A stretch of 64,000 bases of DNA from Pochonia chlamydosporia 170 (lineage: Eukaryota > Ascomycota > Sordariomycetes > Hypocreales > Clavicipitaceae): the NCBI RefSeq assembly GCF_001653235.2, contig NW_019154043.1, forward strand, positions 248,001 through 312,000. The letters are read 5' to 3'. The notes beneath the pieces are model-generated. The model did not search any database. It worked only from the letters and a program-made list of their open reading frames with translations, and had not been told where the DNA came from. Every line of letters starts with the position of its first letter. Within the stretch, counting starts at the first letter, position 1. Shown one piece after another: positions 36,000-47,566 of this stretch. The translations under genes and the position numbers were made by a program.

Positions 36000-37010
36000 A
36001 TGGCAAATCACATGAAATACTTCATCGCGGAACCAGTTCCCAATGTTGACGCTTCTCCACCTCATCTCAACAATACGCTGACTCTGGCGTATCAAACGCA
36101 TGGAAGCCCAAATAATCCCGCAATTCTCATCCCTTCATGCTTCAGTGGAAGAGTCGAGTCCACGCTGAGCTTTCTTTATGATGGTCCCAACGCCCCTCTC
36201 AATGACTACTTCGTGGTGGTTTGCGGACTCCTTGGCGGAGGCGATTCATCATCGCCTTCAAACGCGCCGAGCCATTTGCGTGGACTAAACTTCGCCAAGG
36301 CGACATACCAAGACAACATTCGGCTTCAACACGAGCTGTGTAAGTCTCTTGGCGTCTCTCAACTCGAAGCCTACATCGGATTCTCCATGGGCGGTCAACA
36401 AGCATACTACATGGCTGTCCTGCATCCAGATTTCGCCAAACGTATCGTCGTCCTGGCTAGCTCGGCCCGAACCAGCTGGCACAACAAGTCTTTCCTGGAG
36501 GGGCCCAAGACGGCGCTCCTCAATAGCATAGACTGGTTCGACGGTGCGTATACACAGCCAGCAAGGAAGGGGACGCAGGCTTTTGCTCGTGCGTATTCAA
36601 CTTGGGCGCTCAGCTCTGATTGGTTTCGGCAGAGATGCTGGGAGACTCTGGGTTGTGTGTCTGTCGAAGACTACTTGACTAAGTATTGGGATCAGATGAT
36701 GGGATCGCTGGACGCGCTGGATTTGATGTGCATGCTGCAAACATGGTATCCTGGGGACATTTCCACTGCTGAAGAAGGAGATGGCAGTTTGGAGACCGCT
36801 TTGGGAAAGATCCGTGCTGAGGTTTTGCTTATGCCTTGTCGAACTGATCTCTATTTTCCTCCGGTAGATAGTGAGCAGGAACTGAAGCATCTGAAACATG
36901 GCAAGCTGAGGGTCATTGAGAGTGCATGGGGTCATCTTGCGGGAGGTGAATTCGGGCCTCAGCAGGATAAGGACTTTATTAGCGCCGAGATTAAGAGCTT
37001 CTTGTCGTAG
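36000..37010 (+). CDS. MetX-like alpha/beta hydrolase (homoserine acetyltransferase family)
   Basis: An intronless frame of 336 residues. Alpha/beta hydrolase features in order: TLAYQTHGSPNNPAILIPS, the strand DYFVVVCGLLGGGDSSSPSNAP, the nucleophile elbow YIGFSMGGQQAYYMA (Ser in GFSMGG), the acid in MPCRTDLYFPP and the His in ESAWGHLAGGEFGPQ. This is the homoserine O-acetyltransferase-like fold. The protein is shorter than true fungal Met2 enzymes (about 480-500 residues), so it is more likely one of the abundant uncharacterised homologues or an acyltransferase/hydrolase of secondary metabolism than the methionine enzyme. No signal peptide; cytosolic is likely. Confidence 0.88.
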   Translation: MANHMKYFIAEPVPNVDASPPHLNNTLTLAYQTHGSPNNPAILIPSCFSGRVESTLSFLYDGPNAPLNDYFVVVCGLLGGGDSSSPSNAPSHLRGLNFAKATYQDNIRLQHELCKSLGVSQLEAYIGFSMGGQQAYYMAVLHPDFAKRIVVLASSARTSWHNKSFLEGPKTALLNSIDWFDGAYTQPARKGTQAFARAYSTWALSSDWFRQRCWETLGCVSVEDYLTKYWDQMMGSLDALDLMCMLQTWYPGDISTAEEGDGSLETALGKIRAEVLLMPCRTDLYFPPVDSEQELKHLKHGKLRVIESAWGHLAGGEFGPQQDKDFISAEIKSFLS

Positions 37011-37318
37011 TTACGACTGGAAATTTCGACATGAAAGCAAAAAGTCCCAACTTCGTCAGTGACAGACAATCAGGGCTTCCACAAGAGGTTATACGAGATG
37101 AGAATGACATTGTGAGTTATGAGACAGTTGCGAGTTGTCTTGGACTGCCATGGACGGTTTACTGGTGGTGAACAAAAGAGCTTAGTGTATAAGATATTCA
37201 GTTCATAAATAGTCTACTCAAGTTTTGCAATTGAAACATCCTTCTAGCCTTGGCATCCGATTCTTTGGTGGACGGTCCCGTGGCTGCTGAAAGCTGTGAC
37301 AGTTGTCCCATTGAGACT
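37011..37318. other. Convergent intergenic
   Basis: About 300 bases between the MetX-like gene and the glutathione transferase 3' end; nothing further seen. Confidence 0.5.
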
Positions 37319-38157
37319 TCACTCTTCCTCCAATTCCGGATAGTGTCTCCAAATACCATCAGAATAGTCGGAGCGACGATCACTGGCAAGATAGTTCTTG
37401 ATGTTTGGCCGTTCTTTAACAGTGTCATAGAGTTTAAAGGCGCCGTCATACTTTCCAGATTCCCTCATCTTCTTCATGGTTTTGGGAAACGCATATTCCG
37501 TTCCATCCATGCCCTGCCGCGTTGTTAACTCTCATCCAACTTATGTCGTTTCGGCAGTGAACAAACCTGGAAAAGCACCAAATCGGCGTATGTTAGTTTC
37601 CCGCCATACAGCCAGGGGCCGTCTCCGCTGGCCTTTCCATCGAGCACACGTTGGATGTACGTCAGAAACTTGGGTAGTCTCTCTTCAATGAACGATTTAG
37701 CACGTCTCTTGGCCTCGGGTTTCTGAACTTCGTAGTAATCCGATACAGAAACCGGGTGGTGCGTCTCGTGCACCTCATTCGACAGACCATCCAGGATGGT
37801 CAACACAATCTGGTTGATGTGGTAGATTCCATTGCCCTCGGTCGGAGCAAGTCCAAGCTTGGGACCAAGATAAAGCAGGATATTCGGTGTCTGGGATAGA
37901 TGCAAGTCGCCGTGTTTCAGAGCTGGACACGCAAACGAAGGAGGATTGCTATCATCCCCTTTGTTGTCTGGGGCCATGAGATTGAGAACCGTTGGAACAG
38001 CTTCTTCCCCGGTTTTGGCCGAGTCGACATACGGCACGCCCGCCTCTTCAAACAGAAGGCGAACGAATTCGCCTCTACCTGGAATTTTAGGCCAGTAGAT
38101 GAGCTCATAGGGGGCGTCATCGTTTGTCTTTACACGTTTGGCGTCAGGTTCAGACAT
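37319..38157 (-). CDS. Glutathione S-transferase
   Basis: Exons 37567-38157 and 37319-37513 with a 53-base intron give 261 residues. The start MSEPDAKRVKTNDD is preferred to an in-frame Met 33 codons upstream. The N-terminal thioredoxin-like domain shows YELIYWPKIPGRGEFVRLLFEEAGVPY and a glutathione-binding turn LSQTPNILLYLGPKLG. The all-helical C-domain shows FIEERLPKFLTYIQRVLD and GPWLYGGKLTYADLVLFQ. It resembles sigma/alpha-class-like fungal enzymes that conjugate glutathione to electrophiles. The second exon continues in frame (GMDGTEYAFPKTMKKMRE) to the stop. Nothing is broken. Confidence 0.9.
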
Positions 38158-39340
38158 GGTTGTGTGGTGTGATGTCAGTCGACGGGCGAGCAATGAGACA
38201 ATCAGAAGGGTGGAAAGTTGAACTGGTGTACGCAATACCAATAATGCTGGAATCACGTAGTTTGGGTTGGAGTAAAGGATGTTGCTGATGTGAAATCTGA
38301 AAATGCCCTGGCTGGATCGAAGCTTCGATTCAAATCTTGGGCCAGACTAGTCATTGCGGGGAATTGCGGGGTCCAAGACGGGAGGGTTGTTATGTTCACG
38401 TAAGGGAACCTTGAAGTCAGGTTGGGAGCAAGAGAGAGGGCTCAAAGTCTAGCAATTGAAGATGATTGATGCATGTGAGCTTTCGACAGGCTAGTAGAGT
38501 CCGTGGTTGATTGGCTTCTCTGGCAAACAGCTGGGAGGGTCAAGGCATTTGAAGTCTTGGTAGCTTCCATTCGAGCAAACAAAATTCTCCCTCTGCCATG
38601 AAATCACTTACGAACACTGGTATTCGCCACAGATATATCGGGACCGTAGCACTGCGTAACTTATCAAGATGCAAAGTTCATGAATGGATCAATTGATGGC
38701 AACTTGTCATAAAATCGGTGCGATGATGTCCGTGCACAACCCGCCCTTCTGTTGCATAAACACTCACAATTGCATGCATGTACTTATTCAACCTCGACGG
38801 GCAGGCACGACCCTTAGTAATGGCCATTGCCCCGACACTCCTCAACTTGAAATGTCAAGGTTGATCTCATCACCATCGTCGAGCACTTGGGCATGCAATA
38901 ATCACCCCGTTCCTCCGCAGACGTTGACCAGGCAATGATGGACGAAGACGGCATACGACATGCAAGTGTTCCAGACTTCCGTGGCAGGCTCCGTCAGTTC
39001 GTCGTCCGAAACGATCAATTAGTGGTTTTGGGTGTGTGGGTTTTCTTCTCTTCGAACCATGACAATTGAACCTCGATGTTGAAAATGCTCACTTTGTGCT
39101 CGGTCGAGCTCTAGCCCTTCGGGACGGCGACGATGCAACCCTCCATTCAGCCTTCAAAGACCCACGACTTGCCGCGACGCTGGCGCCAGAATCTATTTTC
39201 ACGTGTGCGGTGACGATCTTTGCAGAGGGCTAGAGCTGCCAGCTTCATGTTTCCACAGGGAATGTTATTCCGTCAAGCTGTTTGCCATATCCTCCAACTT
39301 TCTGGCCGCCACATAATATCGGTTCAGTCCATCAATACAC
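38158..39340. other. Intergenic
   Basis: It lies upstream of the glutathione transferase and before the F-box-like pseudogene. No gene is supported. Confidence 0.5.
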
Positions 39341-40976
39341 GTGGAATTCGAACGCCAGGAGCGCTTTAAGTTGGCTGCGGCGAGGAATTTGGGCCACACC
39401 TTTTTACGTCCGTTACCCCCAGAAGTCTGCTATATGGTCGCAGGACATCTTTACCAGCAATTTGCTGCCATTTCGTGCCAACTCGGTATTCGTCCGCTTT
39501 CTCCGTCTTATTCTGTGATTGATATCACTCGGAATGTCTACGCGACGTACGTAAGCTTTGAGGGCATCTCGTATCTCCATTTCTTGGAGAACTCGACTCA
39601 CGGAGGCGATTTTGAGAGCCGTTGTATATCAATTGGAGGGCAGGGCAAGCTAACCCGGACAATCTATGTGGCATACGACCATATTGGCATCAGAAACATA
39701 TATTTCGAATTGCCCAAGCTGGAAGATGTGCCACCTTCGTTTTTGAGCGGTTGTGGCGTGTGGTGGAAGCAGAAGACCAGACATAATGGCCTTGAAAGAC
39801 TAATTGCACACTTTGACGTAAGATCTTCCAAGCGCTAGTCATGCTATGATCCTACCTAACACCTTTCCAGGGCTTGAAAATCAGAGAAATCCTAGATGAT
39901 ACAGTTCCCTCCTCCCTTTGGAGCTCCCCTTGGAGAGACAACTCAGGCCTTGGTCCAGCGTGGCCTATCCCAGGCTTATCTTGTCGTCTCATAGATCTGA
40001 ACGAGTCTGCTTCCCATGATGATATGGAACCGCCGGACGATATGAGGATGAATTTCATGCATTTCAACTTGCCCGGAACGCACGGCTATTCCGCCGGCTT
40101 CATCGGGCCCGAATTGTAAAGCTTCATGCTCATGCCCTGGATAACACGACACGGTTTTATCGTGACTTGGGCGGACATTCGAGCTCCATACTATGGATGT
40201 ACATGCCCGCAAATGCGGAAGAATACCTGGCACACCTTTGGGCTATCAAATATCTTTTTAATTCTGACTTTATAGGCTTTATAGTACGATCTGAAGCCTG
40301 TCAAAAATCGAGCACACTCGCTGACCCGAATCGTGTAGTTCCTCTCAATTTAGGGTCATGTTCGGGAGTTACATACTGCAACCTACGCACGAACTGCATT
40401 TCGATCACGTTTACGAGTCAACGAATACCCCGTCACGCTTGTACGTCAACGAATGGGAACCGTTTGATGACAACACAGGAATCGAGCACTGAGGGGTAGA
40501 CGTCGCGAATGTTGGGGGGGGACAGCATATCTGCAGATATCGCCTCGAATTACTGGACAACCTACCTGCAGTCTCTGGTGCCTTCATCGCCGCCACCTTA
40601 TTGCCATTCTCAAGGAAAGTGGTCTTATACAAACTGTCGATTGGAAGACGTCGCAGGACTGGCTCTTTGCATCGACAAATACGCATCGCACAAGCCAATC
40701 GTTTGCATGTTAATTCATTATGGCGAGGGCCGCCGGGCCTAGGTAGGGCAGTATCGCATCGACTGGGCCCTTGGTCGCTTCTCAGTAAACTGCTCAATGC
40801 CACTGCGCATTGTCATAGTTCAAACGAAGCTAAATACCTCGTATGTGGCGGGCATTTGCTTACGCGAGGCGGCAGTGCCTAGCCGGAATTCGGTGTCACG
40901 TATGGACTTACCATGTCAAGGTAAACTTGAATGGTGGTTTTCAGCACGACATTGTAGGATACGTCATTTTGATTAG
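39341..40976 (+). pseudogene. Decayed F-box-like family protein
   Basis: Successive pieces of one protein are spread over different frames. The first (to 39819) has an F-box-like start, RPLPPEVCYMVAGHLYQQFA, but no ATG. A normal-looking intron (39820-39872) joins it to a piece ending ...HGYSAGFIGPEL at a stop near 40117. The next frame continues directly with KLHAHALDNTTRFYRDLGG and ILWMYMPANAEEYLAHLW. A further shift reaches YILQPTHELHFDHVYE, ending at a TGA near 40492. The next piece, NCRLEDVAGLALCID and HKPIVCMLIHYGEGRRA, is interrupted by TAG at about 40740 and continues QYRIDWALGRFSVNCS to LEWWFSARHCRIRHFD, stopping at 40976. The order of pieces matches fungal proteins of this sort as I remember them. 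Two of the stops are one transition away from Trp (TGG). I call it non-functional. Confidence 0.78.
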
Positions 40977-41722
40977 GCAGGTTTGCTGACGTATTGCGCT
41001 TTGGAACGTTGCTGTTCAACTGGCCGGCAAGTTTTTTCGCCGGAGGAGACATCCCATATATTCTCCGAGCCATGAGCCAGTACCAAGGCCTAGAGTGTCT
41101 TCCATTGCTCCATATCGCCCTGCCTTTCTGATTTCTACGGCAGTATGTTTGTGCTGGGAGGAAGAGTTGCGAATATCCAGTTTTTATTGTGGAATACTCG
41201 CCGGAGAGTTGACTCCGGTACCCTCAGCTGAAGTGGCAAACCGACGAGCAACAACTACACAGTATCCACAAAAGATTTCATCTGCCTTGTTGTGCAGAAC
41301 TGAAATTTATATGATATGCCAAATGGTTGGTTCGCAAAGTGCCATGGCTATCCTAACTACAATCTTAAAACACCAATGCAGTCACTAGGAGTGCCTGGGT
41401 TCGTGCCCTCGATACCACACAAATGATGCAAGAAAGTACGGACCTGGAGATCCGGAGTATCGTCATGTACAAAATTTCAGTGGAGTAGTTGGTAGGTCTT
41501 TTCCGGTTCTGCATAATTTGCATCGAAGACAGATGATTGCACGATATATTTCTTTCTTCCTTTGATCTCTCGTTCTGCTGTATATGGCCAATTATATATG
41601 ACCAACCTGCAGAACCAGTCTCGACTCGACAAGATGCACAGTTTCCAAAACTTAGGCGACGGCGTTTCCATTCTTCCCAGTTCGATTTGTGAGAAATTTG
41701 AGGGCGCAGTCGGTCATACAAT
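40977..41722. other. Intergenic
   Basis: It lies between the pseudogene and the aquaglyceroporin. A 131-codon minus frame at 41365-41760 overlaps the aquaporin start and has no motif. No gene is called. Confidence 0.5.
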
Positions 41723-43392
41723 ATGAGTGACGTTTCTAAGTTAGAGCGCGAACAAAGCAATTCCGGCCATATTGGCCGAGGGTCACAAGTTGACGGTAAT
41801 GATGCTGCGGTCAGGCAAAGTACGTTGAGGTCTGAACTGGCAACTAGCCCAAATACTGTGATTGGTGAATTTCCCTATCTCATCTCACAGCCACCGTAAA
41901 ATAAGCTAACATTTGAGGGAAGGTGATCTAGAAAGCCTTCCGTCGATTGGGGTACAATCTACCTTACAGAACCGGTCTTCTTACTTCCCTCGCGCGCCAT
42001 CGAATCATTCTGCCCGCAGACCTCGTTGTCGTGGCTCATACTCTACTAGACATGGGCGACAGGCATTTCCAAGAAACGCAACTCAGTCCAGCTGGGTTGA
42101 TGAAAGCTACCAGGACGAAAATCCGTGGTATGGTTACGCCAAAGACAAACCACTATTTAGTCTTGCCCAACCTCTACCGCATGTTGCTCGTTTAAGGAAG
42201 GGACAAACTCGACAGGGAGGACAACGTACCATTCCAGAAACAGGCGACCTCAGCCGAGGTTGCTTCCCATACACCAGCAACGCTGAACCAACTCAACAAT
42301 CGACTTTCCAAGGCACATCCCAAACAGTCCAGACCAACAGACCAGGGAATGTGCTCAGTAATGCTAGTCGATTTGGCATCAATGCAGAACCACTTGGGCA
42401 TGAAGAGTGCCCTGACGTTGAAGGCAAAAAGAATGCAGATGACGAGCGTAACTGCTGGGCTAAACTACGGGCGCGACATCCAGAACCTCTCGCTGAGTTT
42501 GTCGCGGTACGTCTTATTACAACTCCAGTATTCTCAGCTACAACGCTAATATTTGACAATTTCCAGACGTTTGTTTCCATTTTTCTCGGTATTGCTGGAA
42601 CACTCAACGTAATTCTCTCGCCAGACAAATCCAGTATCTACGGCTTATTTGAGACCAGTTGGTCTTGGGGCTTCGCCTGGATGCTCGGCATATACATAGC
42701 GGGAGGTGTCTCTGGAGCGCATATGAATCCAGCTATTTCTTTCGCCCTTGCCATCTACAGGCGCTTCCCCTGGCGCCAATGCCTGGTGTATGTTACCGCT
42801 CAGTTGTTGGCCGCATTCACAGCCGGTGCACTCGTCTTTGCAGTATTCCGCGATACAATTCGCCATGTTGATCCAGATCTCAAAACTAGCTGGAAGGGAT
42901 TCTGCTCCGCTCCCCAGGACTGGATGAGTTTGGGTGGCGCTACGATAAGCCAGCTTGTTCAGAGCATTATCATGGTCATTGTGGTGTTTGCTCTAGGAGA
43001 TGATCAAAATAATCCGCCTGGTGCAGGGATGCACGCTTTTGTACGTTTTAGGCATGTTTTTTGTCATGGGGTTGTGTTCAAAGCTAACGATATAGGTGCT
43101 GGGTCTGCTGTTGACTACCCTTAAATTAACGCTTGACCGAAATACCGGCTCTGCTCTGAATCCTGCTGCTGATTTGGGGCCGCGGCTGGTAACATTGGGA
43201 GTTGGATATGGTCGGTCTACGGTGTTTGGAGATGTGTGGTGGATAGTAGGTCCTTGGGCAGCCAATTTCGCTGGGTCCGTTCTTGGGGGTGCTATATATG
43301 ATGGGCTTATATTTGTTGGCACGGAGAGTCCAGTGAATCATCGTATTCGTGCTTTTAGACGAAAGAGTAATGAAAGTTCTGAATGTTGTTGA
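41723..43392 (+). CDS. Aquaglyceroporin (MIP family) with Arg-to-Ala change after the second NPA
   Basis: Exons 41723-41819, 41923-42506, 42567-43040 and 43096-43392 give 483 residues. The 60-base third intron is in frame and would otherwise be read through. A long hydrophilic N-terminal tail (about 225 residues) precedes six transmembrane helices, as in fungal Fps1/Yfl054-like channels. The first pore box is GAHMNPAISFALA (about residue 280); the second is GSALNPAADLGPRL (about residue 405). In nearly all MIPs the residue after the second NPA is Arg, part of the ar/R selectivity filter; here the codon is GCT (Ala). The channel probably passes glycerol or small polyols across the plasma membrane and helps osmotic balance. 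The altered filter suggests wider or different selectivity, if the base calls are right. Confidence 0.9.
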
Positions 43393-44401
43393 ATGAGGGT
43401 GTTCCGAAGTGTTGACATTGCTTGCCTTGAGATGAAGTGACATTGGGTTTTAGAGTACACGTCCAAATAGACCTATGACTGGGTTATCAACGAACTCTAC
43501 TAGCATGGATGTCGCGCAATCAGATCACAGTGATTTTCCATGATTCGTAATGATCGGACATCTGCAGTTGGGAAGGGGGGGTGGTAATGGCTGCACCGTT
43601 TTCTATTGGAGAGGATCTTAAGCCATTCTCAGAGGCACACGAAACGCTTTCAATAATACGACGCAAGCCGTGTAAGATTGCTGATACTTTATGCACCTGG
43701 ACCAATATAGTAAAGGAGCAGCCATGACACGTCCTCGTGGCGTGTCTGGCTTAAAGCCGTGACCCGTCTCGTGCCCCACGATCTGCGCTGCCGGTCAAAG
43801 ATGAGAGGCACCTTGGACCCAAGACAGTGATAGTATCTTTATCGATAATTTTTGAGGCACTTTAGCATCTCAATCTTTAACATGGGCAAAGGAAACGGTG
43901 CTGCAAATAATCTGCTCCCACATGGTGAGAGTATCGGATGCTAATCTAATACAAGCGAGCGGAGTAACACTGTCGTCATAATCTCTTGCAAAACCAGTGG
44001 CTGTGATATTTCGAAAGTCTAATTTCGCGCTATACTTAATCGGTATTCTTTCCATTGTATCTGTCCAATATCTGCCCGAAGCACAGACCGAGGCGAGTGT
44101 TGGCTATCAGCACTCACCCGTACTTCTCAATAGGGGCAGGGCCTGCTAATCCAGCTAGTAGCCACGTCTCACGCAGACAATGCAGCCACTTTTATTCGAG
44201 ACAAAGCCGGACGACATGCACTCTGTAGACTGAAAAGCTCCCGAGGCCGGGGGTGTTGAAGCAAATTCGCTCAAGTACTCGTAATGCCAGTGGTTCGGCT
44301 GGGAGATTCATTTCTTGCGTTTGACCACGACTACACCTCTATCATCAAGTTCCCAGATGTAGTTCTGCTTGTAGTTGCAGTCATAGGCACCTTATACCAC
44401 C
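43393..44401. other. Intergenic upstream of the MACPF gene
   Basis: About 1 kb with no supported frame. It holds a G-run (43575-43581) and nothing else that I could recognise. Confidence 0.5.
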
Positions 44402-47216
44402 ATGTCAGATGTAACTCAATCAACCGAGATGCCTGTTGCGCAACCGATGGAAGTGACAGAAGGTCAGTCCTGCTCTTTTCATTGTTCGACTCTGGTCGAA
44501 TAAGTAATTGGCTGTTGCAGAGTAAACCTGACAGTTGCTCTAGAGGCTGTACCTACCATTGTTCACTTCACGGATGGCTACAACGAACAACAAGCGTTTT
44601 ATCTAAAACTTGTCAAATCCAACCTCGATGACGAGACACTCTCTGACCTTCGCGCAATTATTGCCGGATGCACTGGCAGCATCGAAGTGTAGGTTTGCTT
44701 TTATATCTGCTCCAGTATTTGCACCAAACTCATCATCTCAGATCTCACCTCCCGTTCTGCACCAAGAAAGGAGCAGTTGTTCCAGACAGTTTTGGCATTG
44801 ACGAGTACTTGAAAGATTGCTTGCATGTGAGTAAGCTTGACGTGGCGCTCAATTTCCAGTGCTAACTACAGCCGGCAAGGTCCATGTCACGGACGCCATC
44901 GTGCTTGATGTGTATATGAAGTGTGAAAATGTTTCCGTGCCGAGAAGTTCCGTATGTCTGTCATGATATCTCAACGACGTCAGCTGCCCAATTGACCTCA
45001 TGTAGGGTGATACAATTGGCATTAGTAGAGTCATTGAAAGCGGCAAACTTGCGGGATTAAAGCAAGAGGTTGACGAGACTACGTTCAAGTTGCTAACGGG
45101 TACCAATTCAAAGTATACTTGTCATATTCTATCGCCAATAAGCTTGTTAAGATGCTAAGCTGGCTGCAGATATATTCCTGAGCTTGAGGAGCAAGACTGG
45201 TCTGTCGTCGTTGAGAGTAACTCACTCTGCTATGGCATCTGTGTGATACGTGCGAAGACCGGTAATGTTGCCGTTGGTGTCGAGAAGGCTCGGTATCCAG
45301 GTACGTTTGGTTGCCTTAGCAAGACTAGGTGCTTGTGTCTAACCGACCCGCCTAGCCTTTCGATTGAAGAAGAGGACGATCTTGTCAGACAACATTACCA
45401 ACACATCCTTGCAAGACGTCGAAGTGAGTATATTCCCGCCTTCCAATGACGTGCATGACGTAATCGTTGACCAGTTGGACTGAAGATGGACCTGCGTATT
45501 CCAGAGTACATCATTGACGACAAGTCATACATCTCGGTCTACGAGACGGAGAGCGCCGCACAGTTGGCAATGGTTACGTCGGCATTCTCGGAGGCTGACG
45601 TTGAAGCAGCAGGGTCCAATTTCCCCTCGACGTTGTCTTGCGCTTGTTAACTAACAGTCACATAGATCTGGGTCCTTCTGGGGATGTTCGCTGGCAGCGA
45701 AAGCGGGCTACGGACAGAAGGTGGCCATTCAAAACGCTATGCAAGCACGCAAAACCAGTAAACAGGTCACAATTGCGTATAATGCGAGTGATCGACTCCC
45801 AGTATTTGCTATCTCACATGTTAATAAAGGGACAGTTTCCACGAGCGACACTTCTCCTAGATGAGCGTAGTTTGGAGTTGACACAACAATGTCAAAAGGC
45901 TATATGCAACGTCGTCGATGGTCCATCTTTGACGCAATTCCTAGATGACTACGGTGTGTTTGTTTAACCGCATTTACATGATTATTACTAACAAATTAGG
46001 TGAGTTCTTCAGTCGGAGAGTTCAAGTTGGCGGCCGACTCTTCGCCACTGAAGATGTTATCGCCGCCGAAGTAGGTAGCAGCAAAGAGACTGCCAACTCA
46101 ATGAAAGCCGCCGCTTCCCTATCATTCACACTTTGGGGCTTGGGTCCATCCGGATCTTCATTGCTTGAACAAAAAGGTTCCGGAGCGGCCAACAGCACCA
46201 CCAGCTGTACGAGTAAAACGCTGGCGTGGCAGGCGAACGGCGGAGACACTTTGCTCGCGAACAGGTTTGTCTAGCCTGACTGGTCAACGTCCTCAAGCCG
46301 GATACTAATAATTCCAGTCCCAGAGAATGGACACCTACGGTGGCGTACCATTGGAATTGGAGAATTACTCAGGTTTGGAATGCTACCCAGAGCGTCACTT
46401 CTATTGTCTGACCTAGGCACACGTCCAATAGCAAGATCGAGTCTGTACACTCATCGATTTGCTGAATAAGTTTGAGGGTCAGCGTGGTCTCGTGGACAAA
46501 GTCAAGGCGTATGACCCAAAGACGTCGCTCGGTATCAGCCCTGGGAAACACAAGAGGTTCACTCTGAGTGCTGATGGGGTTGCCAACGGAAGATATCTTG
46601 TGGCTTTCAGACCGGCCACCAAAAATCTCAGTATGATCTTGTGTTGACGTAGATGATTCATAGCTCACCACTGGCAGCCCATACGGCCGAAATTTTCAAC
46701 GCAGCCAAAAAGGGCTGCATGCCTCCAGAGCCATGTCTGTCAAACAGGGGCTGTGTGTTCATGGGGCCAAAGGAAGCTCTGCGATCCCCAATTGAACTGG
46801 CCCTTCAAGCAGATACTACCAATTGTTCAGCAGCGACAACTGTAAGTTCATTGCCGGATTATCGTTCTGACATTCACTGATTGTTCCTTGACTAGCTCAA
46901 CTATGGCACCGAGTACTACGTGAAACATGTAGCCACAGATACCTGGATCGGGTTTTTGGACGGTGTGGGTGGAATGCGACCGCTGTTTGCCGCGTCGTCA
47001 AAAGAAGCCCGTGTGAAGTTCATCAACCCTGACGATACAGATAGCACATCGGAGATTGTGTCCAATGGAAAAGTTAAGCTGGAAATGCATTGGAGTTCCA
47101 AAGTGCTGTATCTTTACGATGCGGTGGAGGATCGAGTCCATGACCACGCATATCTGTGTGCGACAAAAGACAACGAGACATCAAGGGTTGCTCAGATTAT
47201 GCGAGTGAGGTATTAA
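44402..47216 (+). CDS. MACPF-domain protein (membrane-attack-complex/perforin family)
   Basis: My model has 15 exons and 684 residues: 44402-44462, 44523-44688, 44742-44826, 44880-44951, 45006-45112, 45170-45300, 45370-45423, 45475-45613, 45666-45783, 45836-45953, 46000-46264, 46318-46372, 46432-46630, 46678-46841 and 46896-47216. All phases agree. The 45784-45835 intron would use a GC-AG border, and the 45301-45369 acceptor is a choice between two. Recognisable parts are an N-terminal region with FCTKKGAVVPDSFG, the segment MDLRIPEYIIDDKSYISVYE, a Gly/Ser/Ala-rich stretch followed by KAGYGQKV, FFSRRVQVGGRLFATED, WQANGGDTLLAN and REWTPTVAYHWNWRITQ, which I associate with fungal MACPF-like proteins. 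A C-terminal region with LNYGTEYYVKHVATDTW follows. No signal peptide. The fold oligomerises into pores in its family; the fungal role (defence, predation or developmental) is unknown. Confidence 0.8.
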
Positions 47217-47566
47217 AAAGGCCATTCATAGCTTTGGGAGAGTTTGGTCGTGTTTAATGATTCACTTTCATGATGCGACACTGACCATCATACGGGTATC
47301 AGGTTGTTGAGTGAGGGCATAACATTTTCAGGCCACAGATAGTATTACTAAGAATTTGGTGTGCCGAGGGCTTGACTAATGCTCCAGAAATAAACTGTTA
47401 CCCAGAGTACACCCATCTGACACTGTAGGACAGTTGATGGCAACCATTTGTTGCTGCTGGATCACTCTCTCTCCTCTCGAATGGTTAAAACCCCAACCTC
47501 CAGAAACCCAACACATTCCTTGAAAGGTTTTCCACCTCCCCATGCTTGTCATGATAAATGGGAATA
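47217..47566. other. Convergent intergenic
   Basis: About 350 bases between the MACPF gene and the minus-strand Cys-rich gene. It holds their 3' ends; no further gene seen. Confidence 0.5.

Noticed and set aside
36000..37010. True Met2 homoserine acetyltransferase
   Set aside because: The protein has the fold and triad but is much shorter than fungal Met2 enzymes, so only the family is assigned.
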